Positions 1-7,011 of a stretch of DNA of 10,150 bases are shown piece after piece. A model generated the notes under the pieces. The model had not been told where the DNA came from and made no database searches. It was given only the letters and a program-made list of their open reading frames with translations. Position numbers and translations under genes: made by a program. The number at the start of each line of letters is the position of its first letter. Positions within the stretch are counted from its first letter, which is position 1. The stretch lies in NCBI GenBank assembly GCA_021848555.1, contig JAJZUN010000066.1:1-10150 (forward strand). The letters are read 5' to 3'. Origin of the DNA: Pseudomonadota bacterium (GTDB taxonomy: Bacteria; Pseudomonadota; Gammaproteobacteria; Burkholderiales; SG8-39).

Positions 1-240
1 CATTTTCATTTCGTGTATCTGCACCGACCCGGCGACCGGGCTCTCCACCGCGACCAGGGTGGCCGACTCGCTGGCGGTAAGCTGCATGAAGGCCCCGGTC
101 GCCTTCTGTCCGCGCACCGTGCCGCGCACCCAGGGTTCCCGGATGGTCACTTCCTGCGCGTGCACCACGCTGGTCGGCAGCCCGCCGCCCAGCACCAGAC
201 CGATGGAACCGAACAGGACGGCTCGGGTTGAAGGTTTCAT
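1..240 (-). CDS. PCu(A)C-type periplasmic copper chaperone (partial, N-terminal 80 residues)
   Basis: The 80 visible residues begin with a typical signal peptide: K2 and R6, a hydrophobic stretch at about residues 8-22, and a likely cleavage after Val-Val-His-Ala at 28. The mature part has the pattern of the PCu(A)C (DUF461) family: EPWVRGT at 35-41, GQKATGAFM at 44-52 and HEMKM at 76-80. In this family the histidine of HEM opens the copper-binding H(M)X10MX21HXM motif; the remaining ligands lie outside the window. Members carry Cu(I) in the periplasm and help metallate cytochrome oxidase. The start is supported by GGAG at 247-250, six bases upstream. It begins 16 bases after the hslU stop, so co-transcription with hslVU is likely, although no functional link to the protease is known to me. 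The C-terminus cannot be assessed. Confidence 0.85.
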   Translation of the reverse strand, partial: MKPSTRAVLFGSIGLVLGGGLPTSVVHAQEVTIREPWVRGTVRGQKATGAFMQLTASESATLVAVESPVAGSVQIHEMKM

Positions 241-256
241 TTTTTTCTCCATGGAT

Positions 257-1615
257 TTACAGCACGTAACGCGCCAGATCTTCGGATTGCGCCAGATCCT
301 TCAGCCGCGCATCGACATAGGCGGCGTCGATGGTGATGCTCTGGTCATTGCGTTTTCCCGCATCGAAGGAAATTTCCTCGAGCAGCTTTTCCATCACCGT
401 ATACAGGCGCCGCGCACCGATGTTCTCGGTCTTCTCGTTGACCGCGTAGGCGATCTCGGCCAGACGCTTGATGCCTTCGGACTGGAACGCGAGCTTCACC
501 CCCTCGGTTGCGAGCAGCGCCTGATACTGGCGCGTGAGGCAGGCATCGGTCTGGGTGAGTATCTTTTCGAAATCGGCGACCGACAGCGAATCGAGCTCGA
601 CGCGTATCGGCAGGCGCCCCTGCAGCTCGGGGATCAGGTCCGAAGGCTTGGCCATGTGGAACGCGCCGCTGGCGATGAACAGGATGTGGTCGGTCTTGAC
701 CATGCCGTACTTGGTCGACACCGTGGTGCCCTCGACCAGCGGCAGCAGGTCGCGCTGCACCCCCTGGCGCGACACGTCGGCGCCGGACATTTCGGAGCGG
801 CTGGCGATCTTGTCGATCTCGTCGAGGAACACGATGCCGTTCTGCTCGGCGTTGGCCAGCGCGACGGTCTTGAGGTCCTCGTCGTTGATCAGCTTTGCCG
901 CCTCTTCCTCCGCGGCCAGCTTCAGCGCCTCGCGGATTTTCAGCTTGCGGGTCTTCTTGCGGCTGCCGGACAGATTCTGGAACATGCCCTGGATTTGCGA
1001 GGTCAGCTCCTCCATTCCCGGCGGGGCGAAGATCTCCATTTGCGCCGCCGCCGCGGCCACTTCGATTTCAATTTCCCTGTCGTCGAGTTCGCCCTCGCGC
1101 AGCTTCTTCCTGAATTTCTGCCGTGTAGCCGAGGCTTCCGCGCTGTCGGCGACCGGCGCGGCCGCCGCATCCTGCCGCTCGAACGCGACCACGCCGCGTG
1201 CGGGGGGCAGCAACACGTCGAGGATGCGTTCTTCGGCGGCGTCGTCGGCCCGGGTCTTGACCTTGCGCATCGCGTGCTCGCGCGTCTGCTTGATGCTGAT
1301 CTCTACCAGATCGCGCACGATGGTGTCGACGTCGCGGCCGACATAGCCGACCTCGGTGAATTTGGTCGCCTCGACCTTGATGAAAGGCGCGTCGGCGAGT
1401 TTCGCCAGGCGCCGCGCGATCTCGGTCTTGCCCACGCCGGTCGGCCCTATCATGAGTATGTTCTTCGGCGTGATCTCGTGGCGCAGGGGCTCGGCCACCT
1501 GCTGCCGGCGCCAGCGGTTCCTGAGCGCGATGGCGACCGCGCGCTTGGCGCGGTCCTGGCCGATGATGTGCTTGTCCAGTTCGTGGACGATTTCCTGCGG
1601 GGTCATGTGCGACAT
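257..1615 (-). CDS. hslU: ATP-dependent protease ATPase subunit HslU (ClpY)
   Basis: HslU is the AAA+ unfoldase that caps the HslV peptidase and feeds it unfolded proteins in the cytoplasm. The 452-residue length is normal for the family. Visible motifs are MTPQEIV near the N-terminus, Walker A GPTGVGKT at 57-64, the pore loop GYVG at 90-93, Walker B FLDEID at 263-268 and sensor-2 GARR at 400-403. The C-terminal ARYVL is the conserved tail that inserts between HslV subunits to activate it. The variable insertion (I) domain spans roughly residues 110-240 and contains an Ala-rich stretch. The ATG at 1615 matches the family's usual start, although no strong Shine-Dalgarno is visible. It lies 49 bases downstream of hslV, the usual order. 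A long open frame on the opposite strand over this gene is a codon-bias shadow. Confidence 0.98.
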   Translation of the reverse strand: MSHMTPQEIVHELDKHIIGQDRAKRAVAIALRNRWRRQQVAEPLRHEITPKNILMIGPTGVGKTEIARRLAKLADAPFIKVEATKFTEVGYVGRDVDTIVRDLVEISIKQTREHAMRKVKTRADDAAEERILDVLLPPARGVVAFERQDAAAAPVADSAEASATRQKFRKKLREGELDDREIEIEVAAAAAQMEIFAPPGMEELTSQIQGMFQNLSGSRKKTRKLKIREALKLAAEEEAAKLINDEDLKTVALANAEQNGIVFLDEIDKIASRSEMSGADVSRQGVQRDLLPLVEGTTVSTKYGMVKTDHILFIASGAFHMAKPSDLIPELQGRLPIRVELDSLSVADFEKILTQTDACLTRQYQALLATEGVKLAFQSEGIKRLAEIAYAVNEKTENIGARRLYTVMEKLLEEISFDAGKRNDQSITIDAAYVDARLKDLAQSEDLARYVL

Positions 1616-1664
1616 GGCTGGTTGCCGAAAAGGATTGGACAGCGCCGGTAGGGATTGCGTTTCC

Positions 1665-2201
1665 TCATTCGAGGGTTTCGATCACGATCTGCTGGTTGGT
1701 GTAGATGCAAATATCGGCGGCGATGGCGAGCGACTTGGCCACAATCTCCTTGGGCGTAAGCGCCGAGTTTTCCAGCAGCGCGCGCGCCGCCGACTGCGCG
1801 TACGGGCCGCCGGAGCCGATGGCGATCAGGCCGAGTTCCGGTTCGAGCACATCGCCCATGCCGGTGATGATCAGCGAACTTTCGCGGTCCGCCACGGCCA
1901 GCATCGCCTCCAGGCGCCGCAACACGCGGTCGGTGCGCCAGTCCTTGGCCAGCTCCACCGCCGAGCGCAGCAGATTGCCCTGGTGCTTCTCCAGCTTGGC
2001 CTCGAAGCGCTCGAACAGGGTGAAGGCATCGGCCGTGCCGCCGGCGAATCCGGCCAGAATGCGATCGTGATACAGGCGCCGCACTTTGCGCGCGCCGGAC
2101 TTGATCACGATATTGCCCAGGGTAACCTGGCCATCGCCGCCGAGCGCGACCGACTGCCCGCGCCTGGCGGACAGGATGGTGGTGCCACGGAATTGTTCCA
2201 T
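1665..2201 (-). CDS. hslV: ATP-dependent protease peptidase subunit HslV (ClpQ)
   Basis: HslV is the threonine peptidase of the HslUV protease, a dodecamer related to proteasome beta subunits. The frame also opens from a GTG at 2231, but I take the ATG at 2201. It gives the MEQFRG leader followed by TT at 7-8 seen in betaproteobacterial HslV, and it has GGAG at 2208-2211, six bases upstream. Thr7 becomes the catalytic N-terminal Thr1 after removal of the six-residue leader. In mature numbering the conserved Asp17 is D23 here and the catalytic Lys33 is K39, which confirms the register. [10 protein letters not shown] at 21-30, [11 protein letters not shown] at 52-62 and [11 protein letters not shown] at 129-139 are also family hallmarks. 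The length from this start is 178 residues. The gene sits 51 bases after the metal permease stop and immediately before hslU. Confidence 0.97.
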   Translation of the reverse strand: MEQFRGTTILSARRGQSVALGGDGQVTLGNIVIKSGARKVRRLYHDRILAGFAGGTADAFTLFERFEAKLEKHQGNLLRSAVELAKDWRTDRVLRRLEAMLAVADRESSLIITGMGDVLEPELGLIAIGSGGPYAQSAARALLENSALTPKEIVAKSLAIAADICIYTNQQIVIETLE

Positions 2202-2207
2202 TTGAGG

Positions 2208-2211
2208 CTCC
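2208..2211 (-). promoter_or_regulatory. Ribosome binding site deciding the hslV start
   Basis: GGAG on the minus strand lies six bases upstream of the ATG at 2201. The in-frame GTG at 2231 has no comparable site, and it would fall almost on the predicted transcription start. This supports the shorter HslV. Confidence 0.6.
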
Positions 2212-2229
2212 GGCACGGTCAATTCATCC

Positions 2230-2256
2230 ACATTGGGGCGTTTTTGCGGGAATCAA
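2230..2256 (-). promoter_or_regulatory. Candidate sigma-32 (heat-shock) promoter of hslVU
   Basis: On the minus strand TTGATT (2251-2256) is followed after 12 bases by CCCCAATGT (2230-2238). This resembles the sigma-32 consensus of CTTGAAA, an 11-16 base spacer, then CCCCATNT, with imperfect matches in both boxes. It lies at the right place, with its -35 box on the permease stop codon and about 28 bases between the -10 box and the hslV ATG. hslVU is a classical heat-shock operon in E. coli. The site is inferred from sequence resemblance alone. Confidence 0.35.
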
Positions 2257-3026
2257 CCCGATTTGAGCCCGGTTGCAGGCCGGCGCTCCAGGCCGGCCGC
2301 CAGCATCGCTACCAGCGCCATGGCGCAGACGATCATGGCACCGGAGGGCAGATCCAGCCATAGCGAGGCCGACAGGCCGAGCGCATAGCCGAGCAGGCCG
2401 ACTGCGTAGGCTTTCACCGGTCTGCGGCGCCGCGCGTAGTAAGTCGCCAGTCCGGGCAGCACCAGGGAAGCAAAAACCAGATACAGGCCGACCAGCTGCA
2501 CCGAAAAGGTCACGGCGCAGGCGAACAGGGCGTAGAAACCGACGCGTCCGAGACGCGCGCCCAAGCCTAACCACAATGCCAGTATGGCCGCGTAGATCAA
2601 GGCCTGAAGCGGCAGCCGGGCCGGACTTACCCACAGGATCTGTCCCACCAGCAGGTCCTTGAGGTGCTCCCCGCCGTGCGGATTGCTGGCGAGCAGCAGA
2701 ATGGCGCCGCTCGCGCCCAGGACGAACACCACGCCGATGATCGCCTCCTGCACCTCGGGCCAGCGCCGCTCGGTCCAGGTCAGCAGCAGCGCCGTGGCCA
2801 GCGCCGCGGCCAATGCCGAGACCTGCACCGCCACGCCCTGCGGCTCCCAGCCGAGGAAATCGGCGAATATCACGCCCACGCCGGCGACCTGCGCCACCGC
2901 GAGATCGATGAATACGATGCCGCGCTTGAGCACCTCAAAGCCGAACGGCACCAGGGCCGCCGTGACCAGCAATCCGGCGATGAAAGCCGGCCCGAGTATC
3001 GCCAGGACCGCCAGCGGATCACTCAT
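2253..3026 (-). CDS. ABC-3 family metal (zinc/manganese-type) transporter permease
   Basis: A 257-residue inner-membrane protein with about seven or eight hydrophobic segments, of the ABC-3 family that contains ZnuB, MntB and TroC. Family signatures are the cytoplasmic coupling region FIDLAVAQVAGVG at 39-51 (the FxDLALAQ variant), LLVGQILWVS at 125-134 and the conserved stretch SVQLVGLYLVFASLVLPGLA at 175-194. It should form the membrane channel through which metal handed over by the binding protein enters the cytoplasm. Its ATG overlaps the TGA of the upstream znuA-like gene by four bases, so the two are translationally coupled. No ATP-binding subunit is encoded beside it: the next gene downstream is hslV. 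The transporter must therefore borrow an ATPase encoded elsewhere or be incomplete. Metal specificity cannot be read from the sequence; zinc is suggested by context. Confidence 0.9.
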   Translation of the reverse strand: MSDPLAVLAILGPAFIAGLLVTAALVPFGFEVLKRGIVFIDLAVAQVAGVGVIFADFLGWEPQGVAVQVSALAAALATALLLTWTERRWPEVQEAIIGVVFVLGASGAILLLASNPHGGEHLKDLLVGQILWVSPARLPLQALIYAAILALWLGLGARLGRVGFYALFACAVTFSVQLVGLYLVFASLVLPGLATYYARRRRPVKAYAVGLLGYALGLSASLWLDLPSGAMIVCAMALVAMLAAGLERRPATGLKSG

Positions 3027-3928
3027 TTCGCCACTGCCAGCAAGCGCGCCAGGGTGTCGTCGAACAGGCCGAACAGGTCTTTGGCGCGGTCGCTGCCGCC
3101 GACGGTATAAGGCAGCATGACCGCGGGTATTTTGCTGCGCTCGGACAGGAATTCGGCCGCCTGGGGATTATTGTAGGCCATGTAGACGACGACCTTGGCC
3201 GGCGCCGCCTGCATGCGCGCGACCAGATCGGCCAGATGCGCGGTGGTCGGCGGCACGCCCGGTTTGGGTTCCAGACTGCCGACTTCGCGCAAGCCCAGCC
3301 AGGCATTCAGATAAGCCATGTTCTTGTGGTACACGACCAGGGTCAGTCCCTTCAGCGGCGCCGCCGCGGCCTCCCAGCGCCGCATCGCCGTATTCCAGCG
3401 CGCCAGGAAATCCGCGGTGCGCGCTTGATAGGCCTTGGCGTTGGCAGGTTCGAGTTGGCCCAGCCGCTCGCCCAGTATCTGCGCCACGCGCGCGATATTG
3501 TGCGGATCGAGATGGACATGCGGATTGCCCGCGGGGTGGATGTCTCCCAAGGCGCGGTCCAGCACCTTCGGGATCTCCAGGCGCGGCACGAATTGCGACG
3601 CCTCGAGGTAGCCGGGCGTCCCCGGCTGGATGCGCTCATTGCCCGATTGCCGCAGCAGCAGCGGCAACCAGCCGACTTCCAACTCCGACCCGGTGCACAC
3701 CACCAGGTCGGCGTTCCTGGCCCGGGCGATCAGGCTGGGCCTGGCCTCGATGTGGTGCGCGTCCTGCAAGGCGGTGGTGGCGCTGTAGACGGACGCATGG
3801 TCGCCGGCGAGTTCCTGCACCAGCGCGCCCCATTCCGGCTCGCAGGCGAGCACTTTCAGCGCCGCCATCGCCGGTTGCGCCAGCAGGCAGACGCCGCAGG
3901 CCAGCAGACTGACTATGATATTTTTCAT
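3023..3928 (-). CDS. Periplasmic metal-binding protein of an ABC transporter (ZnuA/TroA-like, cluster A-I)
   Basis: Binds Zn(II), or possibly Mn(II), in the periplasm and delivers it to the ABC-3 permease. I start at the ATG at 3928 (301 residues) rather than a longer frame from 3967, because it gives a clean signal peptide (MKNIIVSLLACGVCLLAQPAMA, residues 1-22, given here in two parts of the same segment: MKNIIVSLLACG and VCLLAQPAMA) and has GAGGA at 3934-3938. The longer frame would also run into the end of the porin gene. Likely metal ligands follow the family: His58/His59 in DAHHIE, His137 and His139 in NPHVHLDP, and His201 in VVYHKN. An acidic residue near 280 (VGGSD) is a possible fourth ligand. 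There is no long His-rich loop of the kind seen in E. coli ZnuA. The start lies 19 bases after the porin stop and the end overlaps the permease start. Confidence 0.92.
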   Translation of the reverse strand: MKNIIVSLLACGVCLLAQPAMAALKVLACEPEWGALVQELAGDHASVYSATTALQDAHHIEARPSLIARARNADLVVCTGSELEVGWLPLLLRQSGNERIQPGTPGYLEASQFVPRLEIPKVLDRALGDIHPAGNPHVHLDPHNIARVAQILGERLGQLEPANAKAYQARTADFLARWNTAMRRWEAAAAPLKGLTLVVYHKNMAYLNAWLGLREVGSLEPKPGVPPTTAHLADLVARMQAAPAKVVVYMAYNNPQAAEFLSERSKIPAVMLPYTVGGSDRAKDLFGLFDDTLARLLAVAK

Positions 3929-3947
3929 TGCGATCCTCGAAAAGCGG

Positions 3948-5387
3948 CTAGAAACTGTGCGCGCCATGCGCGCCCAGGCTCATGATGTATTGCAGGAACA
4001 CCTGCCTGTCGCTCGCGCCCGGCTGGGACCGGTCGTTGGCGAACTGCAGCCGCAGGCGGCTGAATTCGCTGGCGCTGAAGTCGAACATCAGCGTGTTGCG
4101 CGTCGGGTTGTAACGCGACAGGATCGGGAAATTCGCGGCGCTGAGCGCGCCGCTGTCCACCAACCCGAGTTTCATGCTGCCCGCGTTCAGCCGGTCGTAG
4201 CGGTAGCCTACGCGCCACATCGGCATGAACTGGTAGACGCCCTGCGCATACCAGCCCGATTGCGCCGAGCGCAGCGTGCCGGTCTGCGGCGCGAGCCCGG
4301 CGGTATCGTAGCGAAGATTACCGTCCTCGTTGCGCCGGAAATATTCGCCCTGCAGTTTGAAATTGGTTTCGGCGGCATTTCCCTTGGGCGCCCATTTGAG
4401 CACGCCGTCCAGCACCCACAGGCGGCTCGCGCCGCTGAAGCTGTTGCTGACCTGGGTGCCGAGGGAATTCAGATCGCTGTAGCCGCGCTCCTGCGCCGTG
4501 GTGCGCAGGTTCGACAGGCCCAGGCGCCAGGCCGCGCCCGCGCCGATGTCGCCGCCCAGGCGCGCGAACAGATTGGCCGCGCCGACGCCGTTCTTATCGC
4601 GATCCGTGCCCGGAAAACTGCGGCCGCGCCCGGCTTCGGCACCGAGTTCGAAATAGGTGTCGGTCGGCGCCAGCCATTTGAGCTGCACCCCGTCGTCGGA
4701 CAACTGGTTGCCCAGGAACACCTTGCTCGCCAGCGGCGCATCGGTGAAATCCCAGGCGTGGGCGTGGATCTCGTTCAGATAACCGACGCTGGAATAGAAG
4801 CGGCCGGCCTTGAGCGTCAGTCCGTGGGACAGTCCCAGCGTCTGCAGGTAACCCTCCTCCACGCCGATTTTGTCGTCAGGCTGCAAGCTGGCGATCAAGG
4901 TCCCGCGGAAATAGCGATCCGCGTTGGCCGCCAGCGCGAGTTCGGACTCACCCAGGCTGAGACCGCGCTTGCCCGGCGCGACATCGCCCCCCGTAGGGCT
5001 GAAGCCGGCAATGCGATAGCGCGCCGGATCCTGGGACAGGTTGCCGTAGACGCCGTTGAGGATCAGCGATACCGCGGGATTGAACGCGGCCTCCGACGCC
5101 GGGCGGATGCTCGCCTGGACCGCCGTGGCTTGTGCTTGCGCCGAGCGCTCCTCTGCCTTGGAAGCCGCGCCTTCGGCTCTGGCCGCGGCGCTTTCGGCCT
5201 TGCGCGTCGCGCCTTCGGCCTGCCGCAGGCGTTGTTCCAGCGCGTCGATGCGCTGCTCGTACTCGCGTTTCAGCTGCTGGACCTGCTCGCGCAGGTTCTT
5301 CATTTCCGCGTCCGTCACGGCCGATGCCGCGGCCGGCGCTGCCAGTGCGGCGGCCACGACGGCTGCCATCAGTGTTCGCTTGATCAC
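3948..5387 (-). CDS. Outer-membrane beta-barrel protein with N-terminal coiled coil, metal-operon porin
   Basis: A 479-residue exported protein. The signal peptide covers residues 1-23 (two basic residues, then an Ala-rich core ending ASA). It is followed by a periplasmic coiled coil at about 26-92, rich in Ala, Glu, Lys, Arg and Gln with heptad spacing. The rest alternates short aromatic/hydrophobic strands with polar turns, as in a 12-18 strand barrel, and ends QYIMSLGAHGAHSF; the terminal Phe is the classic outer-membrane assembly signal. NPAVSLILNG at 103-112 and SLGESELALAAN at 144-155 seem to be family signatures of porins that accompany metal-uptake genes. There is no TonB box or plug domain visible, so I avoid calling it a TonB receptor. 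A coiled coil plus barrel layout is also known from LbtU-type porins. I chose the GTG at 5387 because of its Shine-Dalgarno and signal peptide; the frame stays open to 5444. Exact substrate is unknown. Confidence 0.85.
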   Translation of the reverse strand: MIKRTLMAAVVAAALAAPAAASAVTDAEMKNLREQVQQLKREYEQRIDALEQRLRQAEGATRKAESAAARAEGAASKAEERSAQAQATAVQASIRPASEAAFNPAVSLILNGVYGNLSQDPARYRIAGFSPTGGDVAPGKRGLSLGESELALAANADRYFRGTLIASLQPDDKIGVEEGYLQTLGLSHGLTLKAGRFYSSVGYLNEIHAHAWDFTDAPLASKVFLGNQLSDDGVQLKWLAPTDTYFELGAEAGRGRSFPGTDRDKNGVGAANLFARLGGDIGAGAAWRLGLSNLRTTAQERGYSDLNSLGTQVSNSFSGASRLWVLDGVLKWAPKGNAAETNFKLQGEYFRRNEDGNLRYDTAGLAPQTGTLRSAQSGWYAQGVYQFMPMWRVGYRYDRLNAGSMKLGLVDSGALSAANFPILSRYNPTRNTLMFDFSASEFSRLRLQFANDRSQPGASDRQVFLQYIMSLGAHGAHSF

Positions 5388-5394
5388 GTCTGTA

Positions 5395-5400
5395 TTCCTT
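5395..5400 (-). promoter_or_regulatory. Ribosome binding site deciding the GTG start of the porin
   Basis: AAGGAA on the minus strand lies seven bases upstream of the GTG at 5385-5387. The internal ATG at 5369 has no such site and would remove the basic residues from the signal peptide. The upstream TTG at 5444 would put 19 unlikely residues in front of the signal peptide. Confidence 0.6.
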
Positions 5401-5475
5401 GCGCAGTGCGCCCCGATGGGGCAAGGACGCCCGCCTGGCCTCAACGCCCGGCGGGGTCACGACAACTTGCGGGAA

Positions 5476-5799
5476 CTAGACGGCCTGGGGCGGCGCGCGG
5501 ACGGGAAGGCGGTAGATCGAGGAAGTGCGGGCCTGGTGGACGAACCAGGGGACGCCCGCGCTGCGCTGCGCCGCGAACTCCTGCGGCGCGATGCTGGCGG
5601 TAAGCGCGCTGCCCATCGCATAAAAGGCGATGCAGCGCTCGACCGGGTGCGTCGCCGCCTTGCCTTTTTGCGGCTGCGCCAGCTGGTCCTCGGCGTGCGC
5701 CAGCGCATGCAGCTGCGCCGTCTGCTGGGCGAACAGCACCACGAACGCGAGCAACAGGACCTTGAGGGTGCGCGTGCCTAGATTGAGGAAAGCCGACAT
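5476..5799 (-). CDS. Small exported/membrane-anchored protein, DUF2946-like
   Basis: A 107-residue protein with a hydrophobic N-terminal segment at about residues 10-26 that could be a signal peptide (possible cleavage near ALAHA at 32-36) or an anchor. The mature part has scattered His residues, one cysteine in HPVERCIAFYAMGSAL (51-66), and a C-terminal YRLPVRAPPQ. Hydrophobic start, central Cys followed by a GSA-like patch, and an R-x-R/A-P-P tail are the outline of DUF2946-type proteins that sit in copper and zinc loci of betaproteobacteria. The assignment rests on that outline only. The CPxC-type metal motif of better-known members is reduced here to one Cys. It starts nine bases after the cobW-type stop, with no clear Shine-Dalgarno, so translational coupling is likely. 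It ends 88 bases before the porin start. A role in periplasmic metal handling is inferred from position. Confidence 0.65.
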   Translation of the reverse strand: MSAFLNLGTRTLKVLLLAFVVLFAQQTAQLHALAHAEDQLAQPQKGKAATHPVERCIAFYAMGSALTASIAPQEFAAQRSAGVPWFVHQARTSSIYRLPVRAPPQAV

Positions 5800-5808
5800 G
5801 CCGCGATT

Positions 5809-6831
5809 TTAATCTAACTCTGCCGCCTGCGCCCCCGGGTGAGGGTTTACGCCAACCAGGCACTGTTTCAGACCCTGGACGAACAGTTCCTCGGGCAGAT
5901 TCCTGCCGATGAATACCATCACGCTGCCGCGCTTCTCCTGCGGACCCCAGGGCTTGCCTACGTCGCCGCCCATGAGCATGTGCACGCCCTGGAACACCAC
6001 CCGGTCGGCGTTCTGGTCCAGCCACAGCACGCCCTTGTAGCGCAGCAGGTCCGGGCCGTAGACCTGGATCATGCCGGAGAGGAATTCCTCCAGCTTGACG
6101 CCGTCGAACGGCGCGTCCGCCCGGAACACAAAGGAATGCACGGCGTCGTCGTGCTCGTGCCCGGCCTCCTCCAGGAAGCCGGGCGCGATCTCCAGCATCG
6201 CGTTCAGATTGAAGCCGCGGATGTCGAGTATGTCCACCAGCGGCGTTTCGCCGAAATGCACCGGCTTGATCGGCGCGCGCGGGTTGATCTTGACCAGGCG
6301 CGAGCGCAATAGATCCTGTTCTTCCGCGCTGACGAGATCGGTCTTGGACAGCAGGATGCGGTCGGCGAAACCCACCTGTTCCTGTGCCTCGCGGAAGTCG
6401 TCCAGCTGTTTTTCGGCGTGCTTCGCGTCGACCAGGGTGAGGATGGAGTCGAGCAGATAGTAGTCGCCGACGTCCTCGTCCATGAAGAACGTCTGCGCCA
6501 CCGGACCCGGATCGGCCATGCCGGTGGTCTCGATGATGATGCGCTCAAAGTCCAGGGCTTTGGATTCGCGCTTAGTCCGCAGTTCGCCCAGGATGCGCAC
6601 CAGGTCGCCGCGCACGGTGCAGCAGATGCAGCCGTTGTTCATCTCGACGATCTGCTCGCCCGCGTCGTGCACCAACAGCTCGTTGTCGATGCCGGCCTCG
6701 CCGAACTCGTTTTCGATGACGGCGATCTTGTGTCCGTGCTGCTCCTTGAGGATGCGGTTCAGGAGCGTGGTCTTGCCTGCGCCCAGGAAGCCGGTGAGTA
6801 TGGTCACCGGCACCATGTCCTGTGGTTTCAT
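5809..6831 (-). CDS. CobW/COG0523-family GTP-binding metallochaperone
   Basis: A 340-residue G3E-family GTPase; relatives (ZNG1, YeiR, ZigA, CobW) move zinc or cobalt to client proteins in the cytoplasm using GTP. Motifs in order: Walker A GFLGAGKT at 14-21, the metal-binding CICC (CxCC) at 68-71, IIIETTGMADP at 98-108 carrying the Walker B region, and the base-recognition motif SKTD at 162-165. A short acidic/His patch GHEHDD lies at 224-229, a modest version of the His-rich loop. The C-terminal CobW_C domain runs from about 230 to 325. I take the ATG at 6831 because AGGA (6838-6841) sits six bases upstream; the frame stays open to 6966 without a plausible start. It is the first gene of the metal operon. 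Linkage to a ZnuA-like protein and permease favours zinc, though cobalt is possible. Confidence 0.92.
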   Translation of the reverse strand: MKPQDMVPVTILTGFLGAGKTTLLNRILKEQHGHKIAVIENEFGEAGIDNELLVHDAGEQIVEMNNGCICCTVRGDLVRILGELRTKRESKALDFERIIIETTGMADPGPVAQTFFMDEDVGDYYLLDSILTLVDAKHAEKQLDDFREAQEQVGFADRILLSKTDLVSAEEQDLLRSRLVKINPRAPIKPVHFGETPLVDILDIRGFNLNAMLEIAPGFLEEAGHEHDDAVHSFVFRADAPFDGVKLEEFLSGMIQVYGPDLLRYKGVLWLDQNADRVVFQGVHMLMGGDVGKPWGPQEKRGSVMVFIGRNLPEELFVQGLKQCLVGVNPHPGAQAAELD

Positions 6832-7011
6832 CTGCAATCCTGAGTCGATTTTTGACAGTGACTTGCCATTTTTAGCACTTTGATTTGTCTGCCAACCACG
6901 CGGAATCTGGCATTGGCAAAATGAATCTCTTGAAATAGCAGGCGCTGGATTGCCCCGGCTGATCACCGCGTTGAGTCGGTCACACTTGCGCTAGTCGGAC
7001 GTCTGCATGCG

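Noticed and set aside
59..1651. Long open frame (over 500 codons) on the plus strand opposite hslU
   Set aside because: hslU is unmistakable in the other direction. The antisense frame has no domain features and is a product of GC-rich codon bias.
2202..2231. Ten-residue N-terminal extension of HslV from GTG
   Set aside because: It lacks a ribosome site, overlaps the promoter candidate and would add residues before the short leader that is removed to expose the catalytic threonine.
5410..5422. GCCCC-gat-GGGGC hairpin in the leader of the porin gene
   Set aside because: Only a 5-base stem in very GC-rich sequence and no T-run; likely chance.
3915..5603. Open frame of about 560 codons on the plus strand opposite the porin
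   Set aside because: It mirrors the Ala/Arg-rich coiled coil and barrel codons, lacks a ribosome site, and crosses the ends of three real genes.
6871..6894. Sigma-70-like boxes upstream of the CobW gene (TTGGCA, 15-base gap, TAAAAA on the minus strand)
   Set aside because: The spacing is too short and the -10 box poor; not strong enough to annotate as a promoter.
6832..6966. Extension of the CobW frame upstream of the ATG at 6831
   Set aside because: The added residues have no family resemblance and the internal ATG has a good Shine-Dalgarno.
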